Assembly: GCF_001889545.1 (NCBI RefSeq)
Contig: NZ_CP018194.1
Span: 1,834,501-1,898,500, forward strand
From: Granulibacter bethesdensis
Lineage (GTDB): Bacteria > Pseudomonadota > Alphaproteobacteria > Acetobacterales > Acetobacteraceae
DNA length: 64,000 nt
Direction: 5' to 3'
Part shown: positions 27,180 through 36,806 of the stretch, piece by piece
Position numbering within the stretch: position 1 is the first letter of the stretch
How the letters are laid out: each line of letters starts with the position of its first letter
Translations under genes and position numbers: made by a program
Notes under the pieces: model-generated
The model's input: only the letters and a program-made list of their open reading frames with translations
Database searches by the model: none
Told to the model about the DNA's origin: nothing

Positions 27180-27550
27180 GCTGTATCATTCCCGTTCATC
27201 CCGCGCCGGGAGGGAGCGGAGGAGACGTTCAGACTATACGGCCTGGTCTATCCGGCATCGGCAGGCGTCATGAAACGCCACTCCCGGACCGCCATAAGAC
27301 ATGCGCCGTCATGTTGCATTGCAACACGAAACGTCAGGTAGTCCTGCCTCCCATAAAAGTCAATAACGACAAGGCTTCCTCATCTCCGCCAGCCTGCCGG
27401 ACGACTCAATGATGACAGTTCAGCAACAGCGGGAGGTTATCCGGCAACGCCGAGAACCGCTCTGCAAATCATCTGTTAACATACCGGAAATATTGCTTTT
27501 CCCGGCAAACGACGCTGGACAGCAGCCTTGCTCGCCGACTAGGTTTAACA
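27180..27550. other. Divergent promoter region, no gene recognised
   Basis: About 370 bp between the phasin gene (minus) and the carboxypeptidase gene (plus). It must hold both promoters. No conserved RNA, repeat or operator was recognised. Confidence 0.4.
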
Positions 27551-28927
27551 ATGCATGGGGGGGGATGGACCGTGGGGCGTATAAAAGCTGACAGAGCACA
27601 GGCAAGCCAGGCCATTGCGGCGGACGAGACACCTGTCATGATGGTGTCTCCTCTCCGCCGAAACTGGCGCTCCCGCCTCACTCCCGCCCTGTTCGGCAAG
27701 ATCGTCCTGCGCAGCACCATTATCGGCGGGCTGCATGTGTCTGCAGGCGCCGCGTTCCTCACCACCGCAGGGGCCGGCTTCTCCACCACGGCCTGCGCCC
27801 AGATTGGTTCCGAGCGATACAGCTCCATCGTCGTCGACGCCAATACCGGCGCCGTCCTCTCCGCCTCCAGCCCCGATGAACTGCGTCACCCCGCCAGCCT
27901 GACCAAGATGATGACGCTGTATATGCTGTTCGAAGCATTGCGGGATCGCCGGGTCTCCCTTGATGATCTGGTCCCGGTCTCAGATCATGCGGCCTCCATG
28001 TCACCCTCCAAGCTTGGGCTGGTCCCCGGCACGAGGCTGACGGTCGAGGAAGCCATTCTCGGGCTGGTGACAAAATCCGCCAATGATGCCGCCGCCGCTG
28101 TTGGTGAAATGCTGGGTGGTAGCGAAGAGCAGTTCGCGCAGATGATGACCGTCCGCGCCCGCGCGCTCGGCATGACCCGCACCGTATTCCGCAACGCATC
28201 CGGCCTGCCGGATCCGGAACAGATCAGCACCGCCCATGATATGGCTGTGCTGGCCCGTCATCTGATTCTCGATTTCCCGTCTGAATATCGTTACTTCAGC
28301 ACCCCCAGCTTCGTATTTCACCGCCATGTGATCCCGAACCATGATCGCATGCTCTCCATCTATCCGGGTGCGGATGGACTGAAGACAGGTTATACCAATG
28401 CATCCGGGCTGAATCTGGTCACATCCGCGCTGCGTAATGACGTCAGACTGATCGGCGTGGTGTTCGGCGCCTCCAACAAATATGAGCGCGACAGCCATAT
28501 GACGGCCCTGCTCAATGCCGGATTCAGACAGGAAGGCGTGCAGTCTGACGGTATGGCTGTGGCACAGGCACGGGCGCCGTCCTTCATTTCCTCCGCTCAC
28601 GCTTCAGCAATGCCTGTTTCCGCACGGATGCGGGTTGCTCGTCATCAGACCCGTGTTCCGGCCGCGCGGGAGGTCGAGGTGGCCGAAGCCCCCGCCATGC
28701 CACGCAGCAGACTGCACCGCTCCGTCTCCGTAGTGCAGGTTGGCGCTTTCAGCACCCGTGCCGCCGCCCAGCGTGCCGCGGTAGGGGCCGCCCATCAGGA
28801 TGGCGGCAAGGTGCGGGTGACACCCGTGGTGGTGAAGGGGCAGAAGCTGTGGCGGGCGCAGGTCCAAAAAGTCTCCTCTACCGTCAAATCATCCAAGGCA
28901 CGCCACACACAGGTGGCAGCCCGTTAA
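27551..28927 (+). CDS. D-alanyl-D-alanine carboxypeptidase with C-terminal SPOR domain
   Basis: A penicillin-binding protein of up to 458 residues (PBP5/DacA type), periplasmic, that trims the terminal D-Ala of peptidoglycan. All three active-site motifs are present: SLTK (in HPASLTKMMTLY), SAN (in KSANDAAAAVGE) and KTG (in DGLKTGYTNASG). A hydrophobic export segment lies near residues 50-75, after a long basic leader. The C-terminal 75 residues are a SPOR domain (VVQVGAFSTRAAAQRAA), which binds denuded septal glycan. The start is uncertain: ATG 27551, GTG 27572 behind a G-rich run, or ATG 27638, which would give a more usual signal peptide. Confidence 0.9.
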   Translation: MHGGGWTVGRIKADRAQASQAIAADETPVMMVSPLRRNWRSRLTPALFGKIVLRSTIIGGLHVSAGAAFLTTAGAGFSTTACAQIGSERYSSIVVDANTGAVLSASSPDELRHPASLTKMMTLYMLFEALRDRRVSLDDLVPVSDHAASMSPSKLGLVPGTRLTVEEAILGLVTKSANDAAAAVGEMLGGSEEQFAQMMTVRARALGMTRTVFRNASGLPDPEQISTAHDMAVLARHLILDFPSEYRYFSTPSFVFHRHVIPNHDRMLSIYPGADGLKTGYTNASGLNLVTSALRNDVRLIGVVFGASNKYERDSHMTALLNAGFRQEGVQSDGMAVAQARAPSFISSAHASAMPVSARMRVARHQTRVPAAREVEVAEAPAMPRSRLHRSVSVVQVGAFSTRAAAQRAAVGAAHQDGGKVRVTPVVVKGQKLWRAQVQKVSSTVKSSKARHTQVAAR

Positions 28928-28995
28928 GCCCTCCTGACTTTTCCGGCTGACGGCCTATATCTGTTCCAGCCGTCCACCTGGACGGCTTCCCGGAA

Positions 28996-29023
28996 GGGGC
29001 GAAATGTTTTTCCATTTCGCCCC
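28996..29023. terminator. Strong hairpin after the carboxypeptidase gene
   Basis: GGGGCGAAATG (28996-29006) pairs perfectly with CATTTCGCCCC (29013-29023) around a six-base loop. A second hairpin, GCCGTCC/GGACGGC, stands just before it (28969-28986). They lie in the 186-bp gap before the NADH dehydrogenase gene and probably end transcription, although the T run is poor. Confidence 0.55.
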
Positions 29024-29113
29024 ATTGCTTATGCACATTTGCCGGGACAGGGTCTGCACAGCCTGTCCCCTGTCAATTTCTGTCGATCGAAAGTCGTGAG
29101 GATACAAAATTTC

Positions 29114-30427
29114 ATGAATCAGGCGCATCGGATCGTGGTGGTGGGCGGTGGAGCCGGTGGACTTGAACTCGTCACCGCTCTGGGCAACACGCTGGGGAAA
29201 CACGGCAAGGCCCATGTGACGCTGATCGACCGCGCACGGGCGCATGTCTGGAAGCCCCTGCTGCACATCATTGCCGCCGGCAGCATGGACCCGGGCGAGC
29301 ATCAGGTGAACTATCTGGCGCAGGCAAAATGGAACCATTTCGACTTCCGGCTTGGGGAAATGATCGGGCTGGACCGGCAGGCGCAACTGGTTCATCTGGG
29401 TGAAATGCGGGATGAGGAAGGGCGGCAGATCACGGCCCCGCGCTCCATCCCCTATGACACGCTGGTCATCTGCCTTGGCAGCGTGACCAATGATTTTGGC
29501 ACGCCGGGGGCGGCTCAGTATGCTGTCCCGCTGGATACCCCGACCGAGGCCGTCCGTTTCAATCGTCGTTTGTTGAATGCATGTATCCGTGCGCAGTCTC
29601 AGGATGGACCGCTGCGCCCCGGTCAGCTTCATGTCGCCATTATCGGCGCGGGCGCAACCGGCAGCGAACTGGCCGCCGAGCTGCATAGTACCGCCCGCCA
29701 GATGGTGGCATATGGTCTCGACCGGATCGATCCGCAGCGTGACATGCGCATCATGCTGATAGAAGCAGCGTCACGCATCCTGCCTGCCCTGCCGGAGCGT
29801 ATGTCGGCCGCGACCGAAGAGCTGCTGAAAGGGCTGGGGGTTGAGGTCATGACCAACTGCCGCGTGGCTGAAGTACGGGAAGACGGGGTGCAGCTTTCGT
29901 CCGGCACATTCCTGCCGGCTGAGCTGGTCGTGTGGTCAGCCGGAGTCAAGGCCCCGGATTTCCTGCGCGACATTGACGGGCTGGAAACCAATCGCGCCAA
30001 CCAGTTGGTGGTCGAACAGACGCTCCAGACCACCCGTGATCCGAACATCTTCTCCTTCGGCGACTGTGCCGCCTGCCCGCTGGATGAAACCGGGCGTCTG
30101 GTGCCACCGCGTGCTCAGGCAGCCCATCAGCAGGCCAGTCACATGGTCGGGCAGATCAAACGCCGCATGGCCGGAGAGGCGCTCAAACCCTATCATTACC
30201 GGGATTTCGGCTCTCTGGTCTCGCTGGGACGCTACAGCACGGTTGGTAATCTGATGGGCTCTCTGGTCGGCAAGAACATGTTTATCGAGGGCTATTTTGC
30301 CCGATTGATGTATCGTTCGCTCTACAAGATGCATGAGGTGGCCGTGTCAGGCTGGTGGCGTACCATCGTGGATACACTGGCACGCAGCCTGTCCTCCCGC
30401 GTGGAACCAACCGTGAAACTGCATTGA
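29114..30427 (+). CDS. ndh: Type II NADH dehydrogenase (Ndh-like)
   Basis: A protein of about 437 residues of the non-proton-pumping NADH:quinone oxidoreductase family, a peripheral inner-membrane flavoprotein. The N-terminal FAD-binding motif is RIVVVGGGAGGLELVTALG and the NAD-binding motif is HVAIIGAGATGSELAAELH; the second FAD block is FSFGDCAACPLDE. The C-terminal part (LVGKNMFIEGYFARLMYRSL) fits the membrane-binding helices. ATG 29114 was chosen where the dinucleotide fold begins. A respiratory chain with alternative NADH oxidation suits an acetic acid bacterium. Confidence 0.92.
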   Translation: MNQAHRIVVVGGGAGGLELVTALGNTLGKHGKAHVTLIDRARAHVWKPLLHIIAAGSMDPGEHQVNYLAQAKWNHFDFRLGEMIGLDRQAQLVHLGEMRDEEGRQITAPRSIPYDTLVICLGSVTNDFGTPGAAQYAVPLDTPTEAVRFNRRLLNACIRAQSQDGPLRPGQLHVAIIGAGATGSELAAELHSTARQMVAYGLDRIDPQRDMRIMLIEAASRILPALPERMSAATEELLKGLGVEVMTNCRVAEVREDGVQLSSGTFLPAELVVWSAGVKAPDFLRDIDGLETNRANQLVVEQTLQTTRDPNIFSFGDCAACPLDETGRLVPPRAQAAHQQASHMVGQIKRRMAGEALKPYHYRDFGSLVSLGRYSTVGNLMGSLVGKNMFIEGYFARLMYRSLYKMHEVAVSGWWRTIVDTLARSLSSRVEPTVKLH

Positions 30428-30557
30428 CGTCAGGACAGGGTGTTTCTATTGCCCCGGGTTCAGGCGGTACACGGCATGGTCACAATGGGATTGCCGCGCG
30501 CTGGTATAGTGGGTCAGATTGGCGGAATATCCGCATTGAGGCCGGGGAGTGGATTGA

Positions 30558-31361
30558 ATGGACGGTGAGTCCGACTCAAAGCGTATCATCCTGCATCGGC
30601 CGGAGGATTTTGTCGGCATGCGCGCAGCCGGACGGCTGGCGGCGGAGACGCTGGATTTCATCACCCCCCATGTCCGCCCCGGCGTCACGACCGAAAAATT
30701 GAACCAGTTGTGTCATGATTTCATTGTCGATCATGGCGCCATTCCGGCACCGTTGAACTATCGCGGTTTCCCGAAATCGATCTGCGTCTCCATCAACCAT
30801 GTCGTCTGTCACGGCATTCCCGGAGAGAGAAAACTGGACGATGGCGATATCCTCAATATCGATGTCACCGTCATTCTGGATGGCTGGCACGGCGACAGCA
30901 GCCGCATGTATGCGGCGGGCACCCCGGCAACCAAAGCGCGCGTGCTGATGGATGTGACCTATCAAAGCCTGATGCGTGGCATCGAAGCAGCAAAACCCGG
31001 AGCAACACTGGGCGATATTGGTCATGCGATCCAGAGCTTTGTGGAAAGCAAGCGCATGTCGGTCGTACGGGATTTCTGCGGTCATGGAATTGGCCGTACC
31101 TTTCATGCCGCCCCCAACGTGCTGCATTACGGTCGCCCCGGCAGCGGTACCGTGCTGAAACCCGGTATGTTTTTCACCATAGAGCCGATGGTGAATGCGG
31201 GGCGCCCGGACGTAAAGGTTCTGGACGATGAATGGACCGCGGTCACACGGGATCGCAGCCTGTCCGCACAATATGAACACATGATCGGCATCACAGAGAC
31301 AGGCGCTGAAATTTTCACCCTCTCCCCTGCCGGATACAATGCATGGCCCTATCCGGTCTGA
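30558..31361 (+). CDS. map: Type I methionine aminopeptidase
   Basis: A 267-residue enzyme that removes N-terminal Met from nascent proteins. Metal ligands are recognisable: two Asp in NIDVTVILDGWHGDSSRMY, the His in DFCGHGIGRTFH, Glu in MFFTIEPMVNAG and Glu in QYEHMIGIT. The start ATG 30558 is preceded by GGGGAG. The radC-like gene follows 32 bases after the stop, so the two may be cotranscribed. Confidence 0.96.
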   Translation: MDGESDSKRIILHRPEDFVGMRAAGRLAAETLDFITPHVRPGVTTEKLNQLCHDFIVDHGAIPAPLNYRGFPKSICVSINHVVCHGIPGERKLDDGDILNIDVTVILDGWHGDSSRMYAAGTPATKARVLMDVTYQSLMRGIEAAKPGATLGDIGHAIQSFVESKRMSVVRDFCGHGIGRTFHAAPNVLHYGRPGSGTVLKPGMFFTIEPMVNAGRPDVKVLDDEWTAVTRDRSLSAQYEHMIGITETGAEIFTLSPAGYNAWPYPV

Positions 31362-31393
31362 TGATACGCATAAGAAAATAGGAAACCGACGGA

Positions 31394-32209
31394 ATGGCTA
31401 AAGGCGTCGGAGACGTTTCTGGCCCGCTGGGCAGACATATCCTGCGCCAGGAAACCTCGGTTTCCGAAACTCTCTCCCCCGCGCGCTCTGTCGAGGATGT
31501 TGCGGCCAATTCTGCGCTGGTGACATCCGTTCCTCCCGGCAAAGGAACCGAGGGGCATCGTGCCAGAATGCGCCAGCGGCTGCTGACGCATGGGCCGGAG
31601 GCGCTGGCGGATTACGAAATGCTGGAAATGCTGCTGTTTCTGGCGCTTCCCCGCCGCGATACCAAACCGCTGGCAAAAGACCTGCTGAACCATTTCGGCA
31701 GTTTTGCAGCCGTCATCAGTGCATCCCCCAGGGAATTGACCACCATCAAGGGCGTGGGAGAAGCAGGTGCTGCGGCGCTGGCCCTGGTGCGGGCCGCATC
31801 CCTGCGTCTGCTACGCGCCGATGCCATGGAACAGCCGGTGCTGAACAACTGGGAAAGGCTGATCGCCTATCTCAATGCTTCTCTGGCAAGGGAAAAGAAC
31901 GAGCAGTTCCGCGTGCTGTTTCTCGACAATCGCAACCAGTTGATCGCGGATGAAATTCTCGCGCATGGCACAGTCAATCACGCACCTGTCTATCCACGGG
32001 AAGTCGTGAAACGTGCACTGGAACTGCATGCGACCGCCCTGATCGTGGTGCACAACCATCCCAGCGGAGACCCAACCCCGTCCGCCGAGGATATCCGTAT
32101 GACCAGAGAATTACGGGAAGCCGGACGTCTTCTGTCGCTGGATCTGCATGATCATGTCATCATCGGACGGCATGGCTGGAGCAGTTTTCGTAAACAGGGC
32201 CTACTGTGA
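31394..32209 (+). CDS. radC: RadC-family JAB1/MPN-domain protein (UPF0758)
   Basis: A 271-residue protein. An N-terminal helix-hairpin-helix-like part (HFGSFAAVISASPRELTTIK) precedes the JAMM metalloprotease-like motif with Glu in ADEILAHGTVNHAPVYPREV and HNHPSGDPTPSAED. The historical link to DNA repair is doubtful. The first 45 residues look poorly conserved. Follows map closely. Confidence 0.92.
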   Translation: MAKGVGDVSGPLGRHILRQETSVSETLSPARSVEDVAANSALVTSVPPGKGTEGHRARMRQRLLTHGPEALADYEMLEMLLFLALPRRDTKPLAKDLLNHFGSFAAVISASPRELTTIKGVGEAGAAALALVRAASLRLLRADAMEQPVLNNWERLIAYLNASLAREKNEQFRVLFLDNRNQLIADEILAHGTVNHAPVYPREVVKRALELHATALIVVHNHPSGDPTPSAEDIRMTRELREAGRLLSLDLHDHVIIGRHGWSSFRKQGLL

Positions 32210-32310
32210 CCATATCCACGCTTATTGTCTTCAAATATAATGCGCCTTTTAATTGCCGATCCAGTAAGACTATTCTTAATGACGAAAGACGGTAGCCATT
32301 GGGAAACAAC

Positions 32311-33012
32311 ATGACACGTGTACTGGTCATAGAAGATGATGAAGAAGTCGGGCCGTCCCTTCAATCAAATCTGCTCGCCCGCAATTATGATGCCCAACTG
32401 GCGGTCACAGGCATGCAAGGTCTGGAGGCAGCGACCAAATCCGGCTTCGATGCCATGATTGTTGATCGAATGCTGCCTGAACTGGACGGATTAAGCCTGA
32501 TCGGGCGGTTGCGGGAACAGAATATTCAGACGCCAGCCCTGGTCCTGAGCGCGCTTGGCGCGGTGGATGATCGTATCGAAGGACTGCGTGCCGGCGGCGA
32601 TGATTATCTCGTCAAGCCTTTTTCGCTTGAAGAACTCATAGCCCGAATCGAGGCGCTGGTCCGACGTCCGGTCAGTCAGGCCAGCCTGCAACTGCGTGCT
32701 GGTCCGCTGCGGCTGGATCTGCTGAACCGCACGCTTTCCTGCGCGGACAAAACCGTCGATCTGCTGGCCATGGAACTGAAGCTGCTGGAATACATGATGC
32801 GGCGTCCTGAACAGGTGGTAACACGGGCGATGCTGCTGGAAGACATCTGGCGTTATCGCTTCCTGCCGGAGACCAATCTGGTCGATGTGCATATGGGCAA
32901 ACTGCGTCGCAAGCTGGCCGAAGCTGGCGGTGACGGGCTGATCCATACCGTGCGTGGTGCCGGTTTCATGCTGCGCATCCCTGCCGAGACCAACAACGCA
33001 GCCTCCGCCTGA
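32311..33012 (+). CDS. OmpR/PhoB-type response regulator
   Basis: A protein of about 233 residues. The receiver domain begins MTRVLVIEDDEEVG, has phospho-acceptor Asp52 in DAMIVDRMLPELDG and the Lys in DDYLVKPFSLEEL. The C-terminal winged helix (about 130-228) contains VVTRAMLLEDIW and VDVHMGKLRRKL. ATG 32311 was chosen over an upstream TTG. It precedes and probably pairs with the sensor kinase 78 bases downstream. The signal is unknown. Confidence 0.92.
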   Translation: MTRVLVIEDDEEVGPSLQSNLLARNYDAQLAVTGMQGLEAATKSGFDAMIVDRMLPELDGLSLIGRLREQNIQTPALVLSALGAVDDRIEGLRAGGDDYLVKPFSLEELIARIEALVRRPVSQASLQLRAGPLRLDLLNRTLSCADKTVDLLAMELKLLEYMMRRPEQVVTRAMLLEDIWRYRFLPETNLVDVHMGKLRRKLAEAGGDGLIHTVRGAGFMLRIPAETNNAASA

Positions 33013-33089
33013 CCCGCCCGGCAGGACACGCCCTTTTGTCATCCAGTCATGGGACTCCAGGCACATCCAGCCCCACCTCCCCCCTCGCA

Positions 33090-34601
33090 ATGATCAGGGA
33101 GATCTTCCACACCACCACCTTCCGGCTGGCCATGGCATTGGGAGGATCATTCCTGCTGGCCATTCTGTGCCTGTTTTCATTCGTTTATGTACAGACATCC
33201 ATTCTGGAAACCGAACGTGTAGACAGGACGCTGGCGCATGATGCCAGACAACTGGTCGCGGATCGTATGGAGGATACGCTCCGCGCCGTTGATCTCAATG
33301 TCGTCAACGACCTGCACCGGGTGACACTGGTTGGTGTTTTCGAGGCCGATGGCACTCGCATTGTCGGTAATCTGCTGCATCTGCCCAAGCATCTGCCGAT
33401 AGATGGGGTTGCGCATGGTATCAAACTGCTACGTCTGGATGGGGAATACAGCGTGCGCGAAAAAATGCGCGCCGTCGCCCTGCGTATTCATGACGGGCGG
33501 ATTCTGATTCTGGCCCGCAATATCGAACAGTTGGATGAATTGCGGCATGTGGTGCTGCGCGCCCTGCTGATGGGTGTGGTGCCTGCTGTTATACTGGCGC
33601 TGATCGTGGCGGTATGGATCAGCGCCAAGACGCTGGATCGTGTGCGCGACTTCCATACCTCCATCGCCCGTATCATGAATGGCGACCTCAGCGAACGATT
33701 GTCCCTGCGGGGTGGCGACGGAGATTTCGACCGGCTCTCTACCAGCATCAACGGTATGCTGGACCGTATCGAGGATCTGATCCGCGATCTGAAAAGTGCG
33801 GGCGATAATATCGCTCATGACTTGCGCACCCCCCTGACACGGGTGCGGATGCGGCTGGAACAGGCCCGCGCAGCACAGGATCTGGATTCGGCTCATGCCG
33901 CCATCGATCTTGCCCTGAACGGAGCGGATCGCACGCTGAGTATCATTACGGCCCTGTTGCGCATCGCGGAAATAGAGACGGGCCAGCGGCGCTCCCATTT
34001 CAGTGCCGTCAATCTGCCTGACCTGCTGTCCGACCTTGAAGCACTTTATGGCAGCATCGCAGAAGATGCCGGACTGACACTGGGCATTACTACCCCGCCG
34101 CCCCCTGTTCCGGCCATCTATGCCGATGCCGATCTGTTGATGGAGGCGCTCGCCAATCTGGTCGGTAATGCCATCAAGTTTACGCCGGCACCGGGCGATA
34201 TCATGGTGGAAGTGTATCTGGCGCATGATGGCGCCATGCTGATCAGTGTCAGCGATACCGGCCCCGGCATCTCACCTTTCGAGCGCAAGCTGGTCACCCA
34301 GCGCTTCTATCGATCCGATCGCAGCCGCCATGTAGAGGGCACCGGGCTTGGACTCAGCCTGGTCGCAGCCGTAGCCTCCCTGCACGGCTTCAGCTTCACA
34401 CTGGCGGATCGTAACGACACAAGCCACCACAGGCGCACCCATGACATGCCGACCGGCTGCATCGCCACGCTACGCTGCCCGCGGGAATCCGTGCTTTACA
34501 ATGGCGCCTCCAACCGTGAGGAAGAACCGCGCGGAAGCTCATCAGCCTTTCCCCGCTCTCATGATAAAAACCCGACACAGCCCCCGCTCGCGCCACAGTA
34601 A
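33090..34601 (+). CDS. Membrane sensor histidine kinase
   Basis: A protein of about 503 residues. It has a first transmembrane helix (about 12-36), a periplasmic domain of about 130 residues, a second helix (VVPAVILALIVAVWI) and a HAMP region. HisKA carries the acceptor His243 in NIAHDLRTPLTRVRMRLEQA, and the HATPase domain has NLVGNAIKF, SDTGPGIS and GTGLGLSLVAAVAS. The start is uncertain because no good ribosome binding site precedes ATG 33090. The last 35 residues are a low-complexity hydrophilic tail. Forms a pair with the upstream OmpR-type regulator. Confidence 0.9.
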   Translation: MIREIFHTTTFRLAMALGGSFLLAILCLFSFVYVQTSILETERVDRTLAHDARQLVADRMEDTLRAVDLNVVNDLHRVTLVGVFEADGTRIVGNLLHLPKHLPIDGVAHGIKLLRLDGEYSVREKMRAVALRIHDGRILILARNIEQLDELRHVVLRALLMGVVPAVILALIVAVWISAKTLDRVRDFHTSIARIMNGDLSERLSLRGGDGDFDRLSTSINGMLDRIEDLIRDLKSAGDNIAHDLRTPLTRVRMRLEQARAAQDLDSAHAAIDLALNGADRTLSIITALLRIAEIETGQRRSHFSAVNLPDLLSDLEALYGSIAEDAGLTLGITTPPPPVPAIYADADLLMEALANLVGNAIKFTPAPGDIMVEVYLAHDGAMLISVSDTGPGISPFERKLVTQRFYRSDRSRHVEGTGLGLSLVAAVASLHGFSFTLADRNDTSHHRRTHDMPTGCIATLRCPRESVLYNGASNREEEPRGSSSAFPRSHDKNPTQPPLAPQ

Positions 34602-34626
34602 GCCGGCATATGACCAGAGTTCCGTC

Positions 34627-35319
34627 TTATCCCGCCACCAGCTGGTGCAACTGACCGATCCCGTGACGCAGCCACATCGGTACCCAGAGTGGCACGTCCG
34701 GCTTGGTATCGCTGAATTCCTGCACACCATCCCAGATCATTTTCAGCGCGACATACAGCACCACCGCCAATCCGACCCACGCAATCCAGCGATAACGGGA
34801 CAGCAGATTCGCCAGCGCATTGGCCACCACCCCCATCAGCAGCACCGACAGTACCAGCCCCGCCATCAGAATATAAGGGTGCCCCTCGGCCGCACCGGCC
34901 ACGGCCAGAACATTGTCGAGGCTCATGGACAGATCGGCCAGCACAATCTGCGTCATCGCCTGTCGCATGGTTTTGGTCGGAGGAGAGGCCTCAAGATGCG
35001 GTTCCTGACGGCGCAATTCCCTATACATGCGCCAGCAGACCCATAGCAGCAGCAAGCCACCAGCAAGCGTCAGGCCGATAATTTCCAGAAGTTGCAGCGC
35101 CAGCAAACCAGCCGCAACGCGGATACCGGTTGCAATGGCAATACCCCAGAACACCGCTTTGCGCCGCTGCCCCGCCGGCAGCCCGGCCACAGCCAGCCCC
35201 ACCAGCAGTGCATTATCACCCGCCAGAGCCACATCAATGAACACGACCTGAAAAAACTTGATCACCGCAGGACTGAAAACCAGCCCGTCCGGGAAGAGGG
35301 AGTCCATCATCTTTTCCAT
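34627..35319 (-). CDS. TerC/YjbE-family integral membrane protein
   Basis: A 230-residue membrane protein with about seven hydrophobic segments. The TerC-type motif is FIDVALAGDNALLVGLAVAG near residues 28-47, and a second acidic helix repeats it (DLSMSLDNVLAVAGAAEGHP). The family is linked to metal (manganese) export or homeostasis. Some YjbE genes have a manganese riboswitch; here the leader forms a CCGGG/CCCGG hairpin just before the GAGG-ATG, but I could not recognise the riboswitch consensus. Divergent from purB, convergent with the histidine kinase. Confidence 0.88.
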   Translation of the reverse strand: MEKMMDSLFPDGLVFSPAVIKFFQVVFIDVALAGDNALLVGLAVAGLPAGQRRKAVFWGIAIATGIRVAAGLLALQLLEIIGLTLAGGLLLLWVCWRMYRELRRQEPHLEASPPTKTMRQAMTQIVLADLSMSLDNVLAVAGAAEGHPYILMAGLVLSVLLMGVVANALANLLSRYRWIAWVGLAVVLYVALKMIWDGVQEFSDTKPDVPLWVPMWLRHGIGQLHQLVAG

Positions 35320-35437
35320 CCTCTACCGGGTTGAAGGCCCGGCCTGTTCCCCCACCAACGCGACAGGGGGTTGCCAAAACGGTGCAGGCGGGTTTCTACC
35401 TTCCTCTCCGCCCGCTTTGGAAGATGAGATCCCGATC

Positions 35438-36769
35438 ATGGTTCCCCGCTATACCCGCCCTATCATGGCCGCCATCTGGGCGCCGGAAAACCGTTACCGT
35501 ATCTGGTTCGAGATCGAGGCACTGGCCGCCGAGGCCATGGCACAGACCGGCATGATCCCGGAAGAAGCCGCCCGCACCATTCGTGAGCGCGGCAATGCCA
35601 AGGTCGCCACCATCACCCAGGCTGATCTGGACCGGATCGATGCGATCGAGGCCGAAACACGCCATGACGTGATCGCCTTCCTCACCTGGCTGGCCGAAGG
35701 GATCGGCCCTGACAGCCGCTTTGTGCATCAGGGCATGACCTCCAGCGACGTTCTGGACACCTGCCTGTCTGTGCAGATGACTCAGGCGGCCGACATCCTG
35801 CTGGCTGATCTGGACGAGGTTCTGGCGGCCCTGAAAGCGCGGGCGATCGAGTTCAAATACACCCCCACCATCGGCCGCAGCCATGGCATCCATGCGGAGC
35901 CAACCAGCTTTGGCCTGAAGCTCGCCGGACATTATGCCGAATTCGCCCGCAACCGGAAGCGGCTGGAGCAGGCCCGCGCGGAAATCGCCACCTGCGCGAT
36001 CAGCGGCGCAGTCGGCACCTACGCCCATCTGGACCCGCGTATCGAAGCCTATGTGGCGGAGAAACTGGGGCTGAGCGTGGAGCCGGTCTCCACCCAGGTG
36101 ATCCCCCGTGACCGCCATGCCGCGTTCTTCTGCACGCTGGCGGTCATCGCCAGCGGGATCGAGCGGCTGGCGATCGAGGTCCGCCACCTCCAGCGCAGCG
36201 AAGTGCGGGAGGCAGAGGAATTCTTCCATGCCGGACAGAAAGGCTCCTCGGCCATGCCGCACAAGCGGAATCCGGTGCTGAGCGAGAACCTGACCGGCCT
36301 CGCCCGTGTGGTGCGGGCCGCGGCGGTTCCGGCGCTGGAAAACGTGGCGCTGTGGCATGAGCGGGATATCAGCCACTCCTCGGTGGAGCGCGCGATCGGC
36401 CCTGATGCGACGGTCACTCTGGATTTCGCGCTGGCACGTCTTGCCGGCATGATGGCGAAGCTGACCGTCTACCCTGACCAGATGAGCAGCAATCTGGAGA
36501 GCCTCGGCGGTGTGGTGCATAGCGGCGAGGTTCTGCTGGCCCTCACCCGTGCCGGCATTCTGCGCGAGGATGCGTATCGCATTGTCCAACGCAACGCGAT
36601 GGCAACATGGACCAAGCTCGGCCTGCCTGATGCGCGCAGCTTCCGCGACAATCTGCTGGCCGATCCTGAAGTGGCAGGCCGTATCACCGCCGAGCAGATC
36701 GACGCGGCCATGGACCCGTCCATGCATCTGAAGCATGTTGATACCGTGTTCGAGCGCCTGTTCGGCTGA
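35438..36769 (+). CDS. purB: Adenylosuccinate lyase
   Basis: A 443-residue enzyme of the fumarase/aspartase superfamily for two steps of purine synthesis (SAICAR to AICAR, adenylosuccinate to AMP). Signature GSSAMPHKRNPV is present, together with QGMTSSDVLDT, TIGRSHGIHAEPTSFG and the catalytic-region HERDISHSSVER. ATG 35438 opens the family sequence MVPRYTRPIMAAIW. Complete. Confidence 0.96.
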   Translation: MVPRYTRPIMAAIWAPENRYRIWFEIEALAAEAMAQTGMIPEEAARTIRERGNAKVATITQADLDRIDAIEAETRHDVIAFLTWLAEGIGPDSRFVHQGMTSSDVLDTCLSVQMTQAADILLADLDEVLAALKARAIEFKYTPTIGRSHGIHAEPTSFGLKLAGHYAEFARNRKRLEQARAEIATCAISGAVGTYAHLDPRIEAYVAEKLGLSVEPVSTQVIPRDRHAAFFCTLAVIASGIERLAIEVRHLQRSEVREAEEFFHAGQKGSSAMPHKRNPVLSENLTGLARVVRAAAVPALENVALWHERDISHSSVERAIGPDATVTLDFALARLAGMMAKLTVYPDQMSSNLESLGGVVHSGEVLLALTRAGILREDAYRIVQRNAMATWTKLGLPDARSFRDNLLADPEVAGRITAEQIDAAMDPSMHLKHVDTVFERLFG

Positions 36770-36806
36770 ACCGGCTGCATCAAGGGACGGCTGAAGGAGG
36801 CCGAGC

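Noticed and set aside
35320-35437. Manganese (yybP-ykoY) riboswitch before the TerC/YjbE gene
   Set aside because: I looked for it because of the gene family, but the conserved core was not recognisable; only a short hairpin before the start was seen.
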